Shown piece after piece: positions 37,066 to 45,985 of a DNA stretch of 64,000 bases. Positions within the stretch are counted from its first letter, which is position 1. Every line of letters starts with the position of its first letter. This stretch comes from Korobacter sp036501185 (lineage in GTDB: Bacteria; Acidobacteriota; Terriglobia; Terriglobales; Acidobacteriaceae), in assembly GCA_036501185.1 (NCBI GenBank), contig DASYAU010000134.1, positions 44,060 through 108,059 on the forward strand. Reading direction: 5' to 3'. The notes under the pieces were generated by a model. It had not been told where the DNA came from. It did not search any database and worked only from the letters and a program-made list of their open reading frames with translations. A program made the position numbers and the translations under genes.

Positions 37066-37458
37066 TTACTGCTGCTGGCGATGCTCCTTCATCTGTTCTT
37101 GCATCTGCTTCTCAAATTGCCGGTACTGGGTCCACTGGTCGGCGGTGAGGACGCCCTTGATCTTGCCATCCGTATCTTTCAGGATTTCCTGGGCTTCTTT
37201 CTTCTTCTTGCGCGGACGGCCGGACTCGGAACGCAATTCCTGGAAGCGCTGCTGACGGTCTTCAAGAATGGGCTTGATCTGATCTTTTTCCTGATCGGTG
37301 AGCGAAAGCCGTTCGGAGAGCAGATTGAGCGTGCGTTCGGCACGGTCCGGCATGGTTGCCTGGGACGTGGGCTGAGTGTCTTGCGCGCTAGCTGGCAGCG
37401 CCGCGATGGAACAGGTTAAAGCGAGAGCGAGAAGCGAACCGGACAACAAGTTGCGCAC
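37066..37458 (-). CDS. Periplasmic Spy/CpxP-like helical protein
   Basis: 130 aa from GTG 37458, with GGAGG eight bases upstream; an ATG five codons earlier overlaps that ribosome site. The signal peptide ends near ASAQ. The mature protein is almost wholly helical and charged. It has LSERLSLTDQEKDQIKPIL and LTADQWTQYRQFEKQM segments, the paired 'LT..Q...' pattern of LTXXQ/Spy-type chaperone and metal-resistance sensor proteins. A KKKK patch lies in the middle. A role in envelope stress is inferred. Confidence 0.7.
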   Translation of the reverse strand: MRNLLSGSLLALALTCSIAALPASAQDTQPTSQATMPDRAERTLNLLSERLSLTDQEKDQIKPILEDRQQRFQELRSESGRPRKKKKEAQEILKDTDGKIKGVLTADQWTQYRQFEKQMQEQMKEHRQQQ

Positions 37459-37549
37459 AACAAATACCTCCATATCTCGAATGACGATCTATGGAGTTTG
37501 ATGGCGCGGAGGGCGCGGAAGTGTAAGGAAGTGTCGGGTTGCGACGGAA

Positions 37550-39193
37550 TCAGTGGGCGGTTCCGCGGCTGAGAAGATCTGCATTGGGTGCATCGATTAA
37601 TTGCAATGCGGCTTTCCGGATGCGCGGATCTTCGGCGCCGAGCTTGGGTGGATCGATGTCTTCGAGGTAGCGCTGCGCCGCGAGCAGACGAAGCTCGTTG
37701 TGCGGATCTTCCGCGGCGTGCTCGCAGAGGAGCGCATAGCCGAGACTCTGAGCGAGTCGGTGGAGAAGTTTGCGGGCGTAACGCTCACTGCTTTCGCGGT
37801 CACGGGCGACGAGAGTGATGTCGGAGATGTCTTCGGCGAGGCGCGACTTCAGCGTGCGGATGAGCGTGGCGAGAGAATCGGGCGTGCGTTCGATGATGCC
37901 GCGAATGCGTTGTTCGTAGATTTCTGCACCGCGATATTTCGAGGAGAGAAGGCGGAGGAGTTCGAGCGCCTGGATGTTGGCGGGGCCCTCCCACACGGTG
38001 AGAACCTGGGCATCGCGATAAAGGCGAGCGATAGGGTAGTCGCTGGTGTAGGCGTTACCGCCGATGAGTTCGAGTGTTGCACGGCAGGATTGGATGGCGT
38101 ACTCGGCAGTGAGATATTTCGCGAGCGCGGTGACGAGACGAAGCCAGGTGCGCTTTGTCGGGTCGGCAAGAGCGGCGTCGAAGGTGAGCGCGGATTCGAA
38201 GGCGAGAAGCGAGCCGGCTTCGAACTGGAGTTGGAGGCGGAGAAGCTCATCCTGGACCATTGGCCGGTCGATCAACTTTGCGCCGAAGGTTTCGCGGGTG
38301 TTGCACCACGCGATGGCTTCGGTGAGAGCGCGACGTTGCACTCCCGCGGAGCCCACCGCGTTGTGCACGCGTGAATATTCAAGGGCTTCCATCATGAGCT
38401 TGAAACCCGCGGGCGGAGCGGCGATTTCGATGGCTTCGGCACCATTGAGCTCGATTTCGCCGGTGGGAAGACCCTTGGTGCCGAGCTTGTCTTTGAGGCG
38501 GCGGATCAACATGTGGTTAGGTTCGCCGGTGGAGAGATGGCTGGGGACCAGGTAAAGACCCAATCCGGCGCTGCCCTTTGGCGCGCCTTCGGGACGGGCG
38601 GTGGCTAGGGCGAGACCGCTGTTTGCGTTGCTGGCGAACCATTTGAGCCCGTGGAGGGTGAAGCCTTGTTTACTTGGTTTCGCAACTGTGGTGGTGGCAC
38701 CGACATCGCTGCCGCCGTGTTTCTCGGTAGCCCATGTGCCGCCGGTTTTAGTTTCGCCGGCCATGCGAGTCAGTTCGGGGAGATATTCGGCGCGGAGCTT
38801 TTCGCTGACGTGATAACCGATGACATAGGCGACGGCACCGGTGAGCGTGACCGGACAGTGGAGGCTGATGTCGGCTTGAGAAAGCAGGTAGCCCATGGCG
38901 AAGCTGACGAGATGCGGGGCGGCTTCGTCGTAGGGGAGGGCGATGATGCCGCGGCGATAGCACTCCTGATGCTGCTCGTTGTACTGGGGATTGGAGACGA
39001 TGCGGTTGAGGATGCGGCCTTCGCGATCGTAGGCCTGGAGAGCGGCGGGGGCGTAGCGGTCGGTGTAGTTGGCCTGGGCTTCGACGTCGGTGAGGACCCA
39101 GTGGCGGAAGGCATCGAGGCGCGTGAGATAGGAATTCAGACGCGGTTCACGGGCGAGGAGCACGGGCTGGAGGAAGGCGTCGAAGGTGCTCAT
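37550..39193 (-). CDS. AidB-like acyl-CoA dehydrogenase
   Basis: 547 aa, longer than ordinary acyl-CoA dehydrogenases (about 380) and equal to AidB. The AidB-type signatures TWATEKHGGSDVGATTTVA and GLKWFASNANSGLALATARPEG are present, as is ALEYSRVHNAVGSAGVQRRAL. The FAD site and the extra C-terminal helical domain, which in E. coli AidB binds DNA, are present by length. AidB belongs to the alkylation (Ada) response, but no ada gene is in the window. It could equally be a peripheral fatty-acid enzyme. Confidence 0.83.
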   Translation of the reverse strand: MSTFDAFLQPVLLAREPRLNSYLTRLDAFRHWVLTDVEAQANYTDRYAPAALQAYDREGRILNRIVSNPQYNEQHQECYRRGIIALPYDEAAPHLVSFAMGYLLSQADISLHCPVTLTGAVAYVIGYHVSEKLRAEYLPELTRMAGETKTGGTWATEKHGGSDVGATTTVAKPSKQGFTLHGLKWFASNANSGLALATARPEGAPKGSAGLGLYLVPSHLSTGEPNHMLIRRLKDKLGTKGLPTGEIELNGAEAIEIAAPPAGFKLMMEALEYSRVHNAVGSAGVQRRALTEAIAWCNTRETFGAKLIDRPMVQDELLRLQLQFEAGSLLAFESALTFDAALADPTKRTWLRLVTALAKYLTAEYAIQSCRATLELIGGNAYTSDYPIARLYRDAQVLTVWEGPANIQALELLRLLSSKYRGAEIYEQRIRGIIERTPDSLATLIRTLKSRLAEDISDITLVARDRESSERYARKLLHRLAQSLGYALLCEHAAEDPHNELRLLAAQRYLEDIDPPKLGAEDPRIRKAALQLIDAPNADLLSRGTAH

Positions 39194-39363
39194 GTTGGCG
39201 AAGAATATTCCGAAGGAGTGGGTTCGTCCAGTGGAGGACAGGCGGAAAAATCCAGAGTTCCTGCTTTGAGAGGAAGACCTTAGCCGGTAATGGAACCTGC
39301 GTGCGGAGCTACAACGTCTGTTGGATACCGCAGCCCAGGAGTTTGCGGTATGAATGAGAGTAG

Positions 39364-39588
39364 ATGCTGCGTTTGGATTACATCTCGTGCCTGCTGACGG
39401 TGCTTTCGACGGTAATGTTGGGCCGCAGACTTTGGCAGGGATGGGTGGTTGCGGGCTTGAATAGCCTGCTGATCTGCGTGATCGCGCTGCGGGCAGAGCA
39501 GCCTGGGTTTATCTTCGCGAATGTCTTTTGCCTGGCAATCTACGGCTACAATCTGTTGAAGTGGCGTACGGACGACGTTGATTCTTAG
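39364..39588 (+). CDS. Small membrane protein, 74 aa
   Basis: Two to three hydrophobic helices fill nearly the whole chain (SCLLTVLSTVMLG, WVVAGLNSLLICVIALRA, FANVFCLAIYGYNLLKW), with a short acidic C-terminus. The stop lies 30 bases before the ATG of the ABC ATPase, so it may be the first gene of that operon. No function is known. Confidence 0.55.
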   Translation: MLRLDYISCLLTVLSTVMLGRRLWQGWVVAGLNSLLICVIALRAEQPGFIFANVFCLAIYGYNLLKWRTDDVDS

Positions 39589-39618
39589 TTGAGAATCGAT
39601 CCGGCGCTCGCTTCTTTC

Positions 39619-40377
39619 ATGCCGGAGCGCTCCGACATTGCCGTCGAGTTCCGCGGTGTGCACTACGCCGTGAACGGCTCGCGCGCCATTCTGCACGACC
39701 TCAATCTGAAAATCGCTACTGGTGAAGTGTTCGTGCTGCTGGGAAAAAGCGGCTCGGGCAAAACTACTACGTTAAAACTCATCAACCGATTGCTGGTGCC
39801 GAGCGCGGGCGAGGTGCTGGTGGAAGGCCGCAGCACGATGGCGTGGGATGCGATTGAACTGCGTCGGCGGATTGGGTATGCGGTGCAGGAGGTTGGACTG
39901 TTTCCGCATTACACGTTGGAGAAGAACGTGGCGCTGATTCCGCGGGCGGAAGGATGGGACCGGGGGAAGACGGCGCAGCGCGTAGAGGAGATGCTGGCGC
40001 TGGTGGGGCTTCCGAAGAGCGAGTTTGCGAAACGGTATCCGCACGAACTTTCGGGCGGGCAGCGGCAAAGAGTCGGTTTGGCGCGGGCGCTGGCGGCGCG
40101 GCCTCCGATGCTGCTGATGGACGAGCCGTTCGGGGCGCTGGACCCGATCACGCGGGCGGAGATGCAGAAGGAATTTGCGGATTTGCGAAAGAGACTGGGA
40201 ACAACCGTGGTGTTCGTGACGCACGATGTCGGTGAAGCTCTGCTGCTGGCGGACCGAATTGCGCTGTTTGAAGACGGCAGAAATGCGGGCGTGTTCACGG
40301 CCGCGGAGTTTAAGACGTCGGGGGATGCGCGGGTGAGGGCGTATCGGGAGAGCTTGCATCCGGAGGCGAGCCGGTGA
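39619..40377 (+). CDS. Osmoprotectant (glycine betaine/choline type) ABC transporter, ATP-binding protein
   Basis: The ATPase of an OpuC/OpuB-type importer, 252 aa. Walker A is LGKSGSGKTT (41-50), the signature LSGGQRQR, Walker B LLMDEPFGALD, and the H-loop FVTHDVGEA. The tail CBS domains of many OpuCA proteins are absent, so ionic-strength sensing through CBS is unlikely. ATG 39619 is preferred; TTG 39589 would add ten residues. It overlaps the permease by 4 bases. Confidence 0.87.
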   Translation: MPERSDIAVEFRGVHYAVNGSRAILHDLNLKIATGEVFVLLGKSGSGKTTTLKLINRLLVPSAGEVLVEGRSTMAWDAIELRRRIGYAVQEVGLFPHYTLEKNVALIPRAEGWDRGKTAQRVEEMLALVGLPKSEFAKRYPHELSGGQRQRVGLARALAARPPMLLMDEPFGALDPITRAEMQKEFADLRKRLGTTVVFVTHDVGEALLLADRIALFEDGRNAGVFTAAEFKTSGDARVRAYRESLHPEASR

Positions 40378-41015
40378 CGTCGTTCTGGCAATTCGTGGTG
40401 AAGCATCGGGTGGAAATTGCAACGCTGACGGCGGAGCATCTGTGGCTGGTGGTGTGGGCGATGGCGATTTCGCTAGCGATTGGGTTGCCGCTGGGAGTGA
40501 TGCTGACGCGGCATCCGAAGTGGCGGGCGGTGGTGCTGGGAACGAACAACGTGATCCAGGTGATCCCGAGCCTGGCGCTGTTTGGATTGCTGCTGCCGGT
40601 GCCATGGCTGGGAGCACGCGCCGACCGGCTGACGATTGTGGCGCTGGCGCTGTATGCGCTGCTGCCGATTGTGCGGAACACCTATACGGGGATTAGCGGA
40701 GTGGACCCAACGGTATTGGAAGTCGCGACGGGGATGGGACTGACGCCGCGGCAGGTGCTGTGGAATGTGGAGCTGCCGCTGGCGACTCCGGTAATTTTGG
40801 GCGGCGTGCGCGTGGCGACGGTGATCACGATTGGGGTGGCCACGATTGCCGCAGCAATTGGCGCGGGTGGGCTCGGCGAGTTCATCTTCCGCGGATTAGC
40901 GATGGTGGACAACCACGTGATCCTGGCGGGGGCGATTCCGGCGGCGTTGATGGCACTGGCGGCGGATGGGGCGATCGGCGGACTACAGAGGCTGCTGCAG
41001 CGGCCAAGACGATGA
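40374..41015 (+). CDS. Osmoprotectant ABC transporter, permease
   Basis: The membrane subunit of the importer, 213 aa with about five helices. The EAA-type coupling loop is EVATGMGLTPRQVLWNVELP. NNVIQVIPSLALFGLLLP is characteristic of OpuCB/OpuCD-like permeases. A single permease gene implies a homodimer. ATGA overlaps link it to the ATPase upstream and the binding protein downstream (41012-41015). Confidence 0.88.
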   Translation: MTSFWQFVVKHRVEIATLTAEHLWLVVWAMAISLAIGLPLGVMLTRHPKWRAVVLGTNNVIQVIPSLALFGLLLPVPWLGARADRLTIVALALYALLPIVRNTYTGISGVDPTVLEVATGMGLTPRQVLWNVELPLATPVILGGVRVATVITIGVATIAAAIGAGGLGEFIFRGLAMVDNHVILAGAIPAALMALAADGAIGGLQRLLQRPRR

Positions 41016-41878
41016 TGGACCGGCGAACGTTCGTGATCGCGGGCGGCGCGCTGCTGCTGGCGGGATGCGGCAAGGGACCGCAGCGCATCGCGGTGGGAAC
41101 GAAGAACTTCACCGAGCAACTGGTGCTGGGCGAGTTGCTGGCGCAGTCGATTGAAAACCAGACACATGCAGCGGTGGAGAGACGGTTTTATTTAGCCGGA
41201 AGCTATATCTGTCACCAGGCGATCCTGTCGGGTCGGATTGATATGTACGTGGAGTACACGGGAACGGCGCTGGCGGCGATTTTGAAGCTGCCGATCCGCA
41301 GGGATTCGCGGCAGGTGTTCGAGACCGTGCGCGACGAGTACCAGAAGCGATTTCATCTCACGGTGCTGCCGTCGTTGGGATTCAACAACACGTTTGCGAT
41401 TGCGATGCGGGGAGATGAAGCGCGGGCGAAGGGGATCCGGACGCTCTCGGACTTGGCGAAGTACGCTCCGCAGATGCGGCTGGGCGTGGGCTATGAATTT
41501 CTTGAGCGCGAGGATGGTTTTCCGGGGCTGGCGAAGACTTATGGTTTGAAATTTGCAGCGGCGCCGGCGGTGATGGACTTGGGCCTGCTGTACCGGGCGC
41601 TGGAATCGAAGCAGGTGGATGTAGTGGCGGGATCGAATACCGATGGATTGATCGCGGCGCTCAGGCTGGTGGTGCTGGAAGACGACAAGCACTACTTCCC
41701 GCCGTTTGACGCGGTGCCGATTGTGCGGCCGGAGGCACTGGCGCGCGCGGGCGTACGAGAGGCACTCGATCGATTGACGGGAAGGATTTCGACCGACGAC
41801 ATGCGGCGGATGAATTATGCGGTGGATGGGGAGAAGCGGGATGCGAGCGATGTGGTGCGGGAGTTCCTGCGGAGATGA
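41012..41878 (+). CDS. Osmoprotectant ABC transporter, substrate-binding lipoprotein
   Basis: 288 aa. A lipobox LLAG-C19 after a Tat-like RR (MMDRRTFVIAGGALLLAGC) predicts a lipid-anchored protein. VGTKNFTEQLVLGELLAQ and DMYVEYTGTALAAIL are hallmark segments of OpuAC/OpuCC-type binding proteins of quaternary amines. The ligand cannot be told from sequence. It is the last gene of the operon and is followed by a repeat and the gyrB terminator region. Confidence 0.9.
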   Translation: MMDRRTFVIAGGALLLAGCGKGPQRIAVGTKNFTEQLVLGELLAQSIENQTHAAVERRFYLAGSYICHQAILSGRIDMYVEYTGTALAAILKLPIRRDSRQVFETVRDEYQKRFHLTVLPSLGFNNTFAIAMRGDEARAKGIRTLSDLAKYAPQMRLGVGYEFLEREDGFPGLAKTYGLKFAAAPAVMDLGLLYRALESKQVDVVAGSNTDGLIAALRLVVLEDDKHYFPPFDAVPIVRPEALARAGVREALDRLTGRISTDDMRRMNYAVDGEKRDASDVVREFLRR

Positions 41879-41900
41879 AGTGACGGTGGCCCTCGCGAAC

Positions 41901-41930
41901 AGCAGGTCCTTCGCTGCGCTCTGGATGACA
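41901..41930. repeat. Dispersed repeat, short copy 4
   Basis: AGCAGGTCCTTCGCTGCG... to CTGGATGACAAGAGAGAG. It shares both ends with 34057-34093 but has a shortened core. Confidence 0.5.
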
Positions 41931-41982
41931 AGAGAGAGCGAAGTGAAGGAAAGAGTGTTGTGGGCTTCCGCGCAACGAAAAG

Positions 41983-42014
41983 CCCCGTCGTATCGGGTCG
42001 CGATGACGACGGGG
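41983..42014 (-). terminator. Terminator of gyrB
   Basis: CCCCGTCGT (41983-41991) pairs with ACGACGGGG (42006-42014). On the minus strand CTTTTCGTT follows. It lies 17 bases past the gyrB stop. Confidence 0.82.
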
Positions 42015-42030
42015 TATTCACTGCCAAGAA

Positions 42031-44679
42031 TTAGATGTCGAGGTTTTTTACGTCGAGGGCGTTTTCTTCGATGAACTTGCGTCGGGCTTCTACGTCTTCG
42101 CCCATTAGCGTGCTGAAGATGCCTTCGGTTTCGGTGATGTCTTCGAGCTTGACTTCGAGCAGGGTGCGCCTCTCGGGATCCATGGTGGTCTGCCACAACT
42201 GCTCGGCGCTCATTTCGCCCAGGCCTTTGTAGCGCTGGACGCTGTATTCCTTTTTGCCTTCGCTGAGGACGTAGTCGAAGAGCTCGCGGACCGTGGTCTT
42301 CTCGACGATTTCGGGTTCGCTGGCCTTGGTGCGGCGGACGGCAACCTTGGCGCTCTTCTGCTCGGCTTTTTCGAGGTCGGCCTTCTCGGCATCGCTGAGG
42401 TCTTCGGCAGCTTCGGAGGCGCTAGCACCTTTTTTCGAAGCGGTTTCGATGACGAAGGGCGGCTGCACGAAATCTTTGATCTGCGCGAACTTCGACATCA
42501 TCTGGCGGTACTCGGGGCTGGTCGCGAGTTCCCAGTTGAGCAGGTGCTCGGCGCCCTGGTCGTTGACGAAGCTGACGGCCCAGAGATTGTGCTCGTCGTC
42601 GAACTTGGCTTCGACCGACATGAACTTCTGCTCCTTGGCAATGGACTTCAGCTCTTTTTCGAGCTGCGCAATCTTGGGCGTTGGCTTCTTGGCTTCGCCT
42701 TCAAAGTCGACTTTCTTGCTGAGTTCCAGGCGCTCCATGAGTTCGACCACGCGCTCGTTGCGAACGCGTTTGACTACCTTGTCGAGGAAACCGATGTACT
42801 CGTTCAGCGAGGTCATGAAGCGGGTGAGCTGTGCGCCTTCGAGCTTGGCGGCGCCTTCGCCGTAGCGAATGATCATGCCATCGGAGGCGCGCTTGACCAT
42901 GACCTTGACGAACTCGCCTTCGTTCTTGATGTACTGTTCGAACTTGCCCTTCTTGATGCGATAGAGCGGCGGCTGCGCGATGAAGACGTTGCCGCGCTTG
43001 ATGAGCTCCTGCATGTGGCGGAAGAAGAACGTGAGCAGCAGGGTGCGGATATGCGAGCCGTCGACGTCGGCGTCAGTCATGAGGATGACTTTGCCGTAGC
43101 GGAGTTTCGCAATATCGAAATCGTCTTTGCCGATGCCGGTGCCGAGAGCGGTGATCATGGCGCGAATTTCTTCGTGCCCAAGCATCTTGTCGTAACGAGC
43201 TTTTTCGACGTTGAGAATTTTACCCTTGAGCGGGAGGATGGCCTGGAAGCGGCGATCGCGGCCCTGCTTGGCGGTGCCGCCGGCGCTTTCACCCTCGACG
43301 AGGTAGACCTCGCAGCGTTCGGGCTGGCGCTCGGAGCAATCGGCGAGCTTGCCGGGGAGACCGCCGCCATCGAGCGCACCTTTGCGGCGGGTGAGGTCGC
43401 GGGCCTTGCGGGCAGCTTCACGCGCGCGGGCGGCTTCAATGGCCTTGTTGATGATCTTCTTCGCGACAGGAGGGTTCTGCTCGAAGAAGGCACCGAGGCG
43501 CTCGTTTATGAAGGCCTGCACGATGCCGGCGATATCGGAGTTGAGCTTGCCCTTGGTCTGGCCTTCGAACTGGGGCTGCGAGAGCTTCACGCTGATGACC
43601 GCGACGAGACCTTCGCGAACGTCGTCGCCGCTGAGGTTCTCTTTGACGTCTTTGAAGAGGCCGAGCTGCTGGCCCGCGTAGTTGACGGTGCGGGTGAGCG
43701 AGGTGCGGAAGCCCTGGAGGTGAGTGCCGCCGTCGACGGTGTTGATGTTGTTGGCGAAGCTGAAGACGGTTTCGGAGTAGCTGTCGTTGTACTGGAGCGC
43801 GATCTCCATGGCCACGCCGTCACGCTCGGCTTCCATGTAGATGGGCTTTTCGTGGAGGACGCTCTTGCCGCGGTTGAGGTGCTTGATGAATTCGGCGATG
43901 CCGCCGGTGTACTTGAAATCCTGGTGCTTCGATTCGCCAGTCTTGGAATCGGTGGCGCGCTCGTCGGTGAGGGTGATGAGCAGGCCCTTGTTGAGGAAGG
44001 CGAGCTCGCGCAAGCGCGTGGCAAGCGTGTCGTAGTTGTACTCGGAAACGGTGAAGATGGTGGGGTCGGGGACGAAGTGGACCTTGGTGCCGCGCTTGGT
44101 GGTCTTGCCGGCCTTCTTCAGCTTGGTGGTGGGCACGCCTTCGGAATATTCCTGCTGCCAAACAAAACCGTCGCGCCAGATCTCGAGTTCGAGGAGCGAG
44201 CTGAGGGCGTTGACGCAACTCACGCCGACGCCGTGGAGACCGCCGGAAACATTGTAGTTAGAGCTATCGAATTTCCCGCCGGCGTGGAGGACGGTCATGA
44301 CGACTTGGGCGGCGGGAATTTGTTCGCCGTCGATATCCATGTCGCCGGTAGGAATGCCGCGGCCGTTGTCGACGACGGTGATGGAGTTGTCGATGTGGAT
44401 GGTGACATCGATTTTATCGGCGTGACCGGCGAGCGCTTCGTCGACGGAGTTATCGACGACTTCGTAGACGAGGTGATGCAAACCCATTTCACCGGTGGAA
44501 CCGATGTACATGGCGGGACGCTTGCGCACGGCTTCCATGCCACCAAGAACTTTGATGGAGTCGGCGTTGTAATCGGAATCGCCGTTGCCGTTTCCGTTTT
44601 TCTTTTTGGGCTCGTCCACTTGGGCTTTCTTGTCTTTATCGAGGGCGGTTGCGGTACCTACAGTTTCCTTGGAAGCCAT
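42031..44679 (-). CDS. gyrB: DNA gyrase subunit B
   Basis: The ATPase subunit of gyrase, 882 aa. The GHKL ATPase domain shows EVVDNSVDEALAG, VDNGRGIPTG and GGLHGVGVSCVNALS. The TOPRIM domain has YLVEGESAGGTAKQGR, where most GyrB have EGDSAGG, and ILMTDADVDGSHIRTLL. A ~170-residue insertion lies within the TOPRIM region, as in long GyrB forms, and includes a Lys/Glu/Ala-rich segment. C-terminal VQRYKGLGEMSAEQLW is the GyrA/DNA contact region. The N-terminal ~35 residues are low-complexity and charged. gyrA is not adjacent but lies 18 kb away at the window edge. Confidence 0.97.
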   Translation of the reverse strand: MASKETVGTATALDKDKKAQVDEPKKKNGNGNGDSDYNADSIKVLGGMEAVRKRPAMYIGSTGEMGLHHLVYEVVDNSVDEALAGHADKIDVTIHIDNSITVVDNGRGIPTGDMDIDGEQIPAAQVVMTVLHAGGKFDSSNYNVSGGLHGVGVSCVNALSSLLELEIWRDGFVWQQEYSEGVPTTKLKKAGKTTKRGTKVHFVPDPTIFTVSEYNYDTLATRLRELAFLNKGLLITLTDERATDSKTGESKHQDFKYTGGIAEFIKHLNRGKSVLHEKPIYMEAERDGVAMEIALQYNDSYSETVFSFANNINTVDGGTHLQGFRTSLTRTVNYAGQQLGLFKDVKENLSGDDVREGLVAVISVKLSQPQFEGQTKGKLNSDIAGIVQAFINERLGAFFEQNPPVAKKIINKAIEAARAREAARKARDLTRRKGALDGGGLPGKLADCSERQPERCEVYLVEGESAGGTAKQGRDRRFQAILPLKGKILNVEKARYDKMLGHEEIRAMITALGTGIGKDDFDIAKLRYGKVILMTDADVDGSHIRTLLLTFFFRHMQELIKRGNVFIAQPPLYRIKKGKFEQYIKNEGEFVKVMVKRASDGMIIRYGEGAAKLEGAQLTRFMTSLNEYIGFLDKVVKRVRNERVVELMERLELSKKVDFEGEAKKPTPKIAQLEKELKSIAKEQKFMSVEAKFDDEHNLWAVSFVNDQGAEHLLNWELATSPEYRQMMSKFAQIKDFVQPPFVIETASKKGASASEAAEDLSDAEKADLEKAEQKSAKVAVRRTKASEPEIVEKTTVRELFDYVLSEGKKEYSVQRYKGLGEMSAEQLWQTTMDPERRTLLEVKLEDITETEGIFSTLMGEDVEARRKFIEENALDVKNLDI

Positions 44680-44883
44680 CCTGCTCCATTCCGGGTGCGG
44701 CGAATTCAGACGGAAAAGGGCAACCCATCTGATTGAAATACAGTCATTTAGCCAGATTTCGACGCATTATGATTTTAGCATAAAAGAGGGTATTTCCGGA
44801 AGCGGGAACGGGGGCGTAACCAACACAATTTCAATGGGTTACGCAGCACCAAACTTTGTAGCTGGAGAGATTGGGAAAAGAGG

Positions 44884-44927
44884 AAAAACGGGCTTTCCGG
44901 AGACGAGTTTTTTGCCCGAAAAGCCCG
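44884..44927 (-). terminator. Terminator of the 44935-45453 gene
   Basis: CGGGCTTTCCGG (44889-44900) pairs with CCGAAAAGCCCG (44916-44927) with a mismatch pair. On the minus strand TTTTTCC follows. The rest of the 255-bp gap before gyrB shows nothing else clear. Confidence 0.72.
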
Positions 44928-44934
44928 CGAATTT

Positions 44935-45453
44935 CTAGCGGCGGAACAGGCCTGCAGCGGCGCCCGCAACAGCCGCGTCAAAACCACCAAAGCCACCGCT
45001 GGCGCCGCCGAGGGTTCCGGCTTCGTCACCGGCAGTGAGGGGAACGGATGAGGTGGGGGCTCCCAAGGGGGGCAACCCCGGCATCATGACAGTCCTGTTA
45101 GCAGTGTTTGCGGATTGGAAGATGAGGTCGCGTCCGGCTTCGCTGTAGGGATCGTAGGAGCCGGGAAGGAACACGAGATTGTTGCCGACGACGCCGGCGC
45201 CGCCTAAGTGTACGGCGTCCATGGTTAGGCAGACGTTGAGTATGGCGGGGTCGACGGCGGAGTTGACGCCGCCCTGGGTGACGATTTCGTGTTCCAACGT
45301 GGGAGGCAAAGCGCTGGTGGCGCTCATGGAAGCAGCAGAGGTGGCAGCGGCAAATCCTGCGGGAGCAGGAGATGATCCAAGATTGGAACCGACGGAAGAA
45401 GCGGAGGAGGCTGCCGCAGCGGCGGCACCAAACGGCGTAAAGCTGGAAGACAT
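44935..45453 (-). CDS. Hypothetical low-complexity protein, 172 aa
   Basis: AGGAG eight bases before the ATG supports expression. The chain is rich in Ala, Ser and Gly (AAAAAASSASSVGSN near the start, GGASGGFGGFDAAVAGAAAG near the end). A more ordered middle reads HEIVTQGGVNSAVDPAILN, then NLVFLPGSYDPYSEAGRDLI. There is no signal peptide. No family is recognised. Its own terminator suggests a single-gene unit. Confidence 0.55.
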   Translation of the reverse strand: MSSSFTPFGAAAAAASSASSVGSNLGSSPAPAGFAAATSAASMSATSALPPTLEHEIVTQGGVNSAVDPAILNVCLTMDAVHLGGAGVVGNNLVFLPGSYDPYSEAGRDLIFQSANTANRTVMMPGLPPLGAPTSSVPLTAGDEAGTLGGASGGFGGFDAAVAGAAAGLFRR

Positions 45454-45520
45454 GGGGGCAACTCCTGTGGGAGGTGGATTATACCCCAGTTTTGGACAAG
45501 AAATACTGGGGGAAACGGCG

Positions 45521-45985
45521 CTAGACGGGAGCTCCGGCGGTGGTGCGACGCGGACGGTGGAAGAGATGAATTCGCTTTCGCAGGAACCATGCGGCGATGG
45601 CTACCGCAAGCCAGAGCACGATGGAGAGCGGGAAAAGCAAGGCAATGTTTATCTGGGGAACCGTCAGCCAGAAGAGCACCGCGAAGGCGGCGAGAGCGAT
45701 GCTGCCGAGCGCAGTGCCATTGGCTTCAGCGCCGGCGACGAGGATGCCGCGCGGTTTTCCTGGCAGACCTTTCTCTTTTTTCTTTTCTTCCTCATGCTGC
45801 TGGGCGAGCGTGGCGGCGGCGGGGAAGATAGCGGGAAATGCGAGGAACAATCCGCCGAGTTCAGGGCCGTAGTGTTTGGCGATGAGTCCGGCGATGGCGG
45901 TAATCGCGCCACCGAAGAAGAAGCGCACGGCGTACTGGTGCCACCTGGTGCGTCGGAGGGTGGAGGCGGAAGCCTTGATGATCAT
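45521..45985 (-). CDS. DUF3147-like small membrane protein, second of a pair
   Basis: 154 aa with four predicted helices. RFFFGGAITAIAGLIAK and LGGLFLAFPAIFPAAATLA align with RFFIGGAIVSLFALVGD and FGGLFGAAPSVALATLGLT of the gene just upstream, so the two are paralogues. A charged EEEKKKEKG loop separates the helix pairs. The start ATG 45985 overlaps the preceding stop (ATGA 45982-45985). The function of DUF3147 is unknown. Confidence 0.75.
   Translation of the reverse strand: MIIKASASTLRRTRWHQYAVRFFFGGAITAIAGLIAKHYGPELGGLFLAFPAIFPAAATLAQQHEEEKKKEKGLPGKPRGILVAGAEANGTALGSIALAAFAVLFWLTVPQINIALLFPLSIVLWLAVAIAAWFLRKRIHLFHRPRRTTAGAPV

Noticed and set aside
39364..41878. Possible role of the 74-aa membrane protein as a second permease of the osmoprotectant transporter
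   Set aside because: It is too short and lacks the EAA coupling loop; only its position links it to the operon.
42544..44736. A 730-codon plus-strand open frame antisense to gyrB
   Set aside because: Shadow of gyrB in a high-GC genome; composition is Ala/Val/Asp/Glu-rich and shows no motif.
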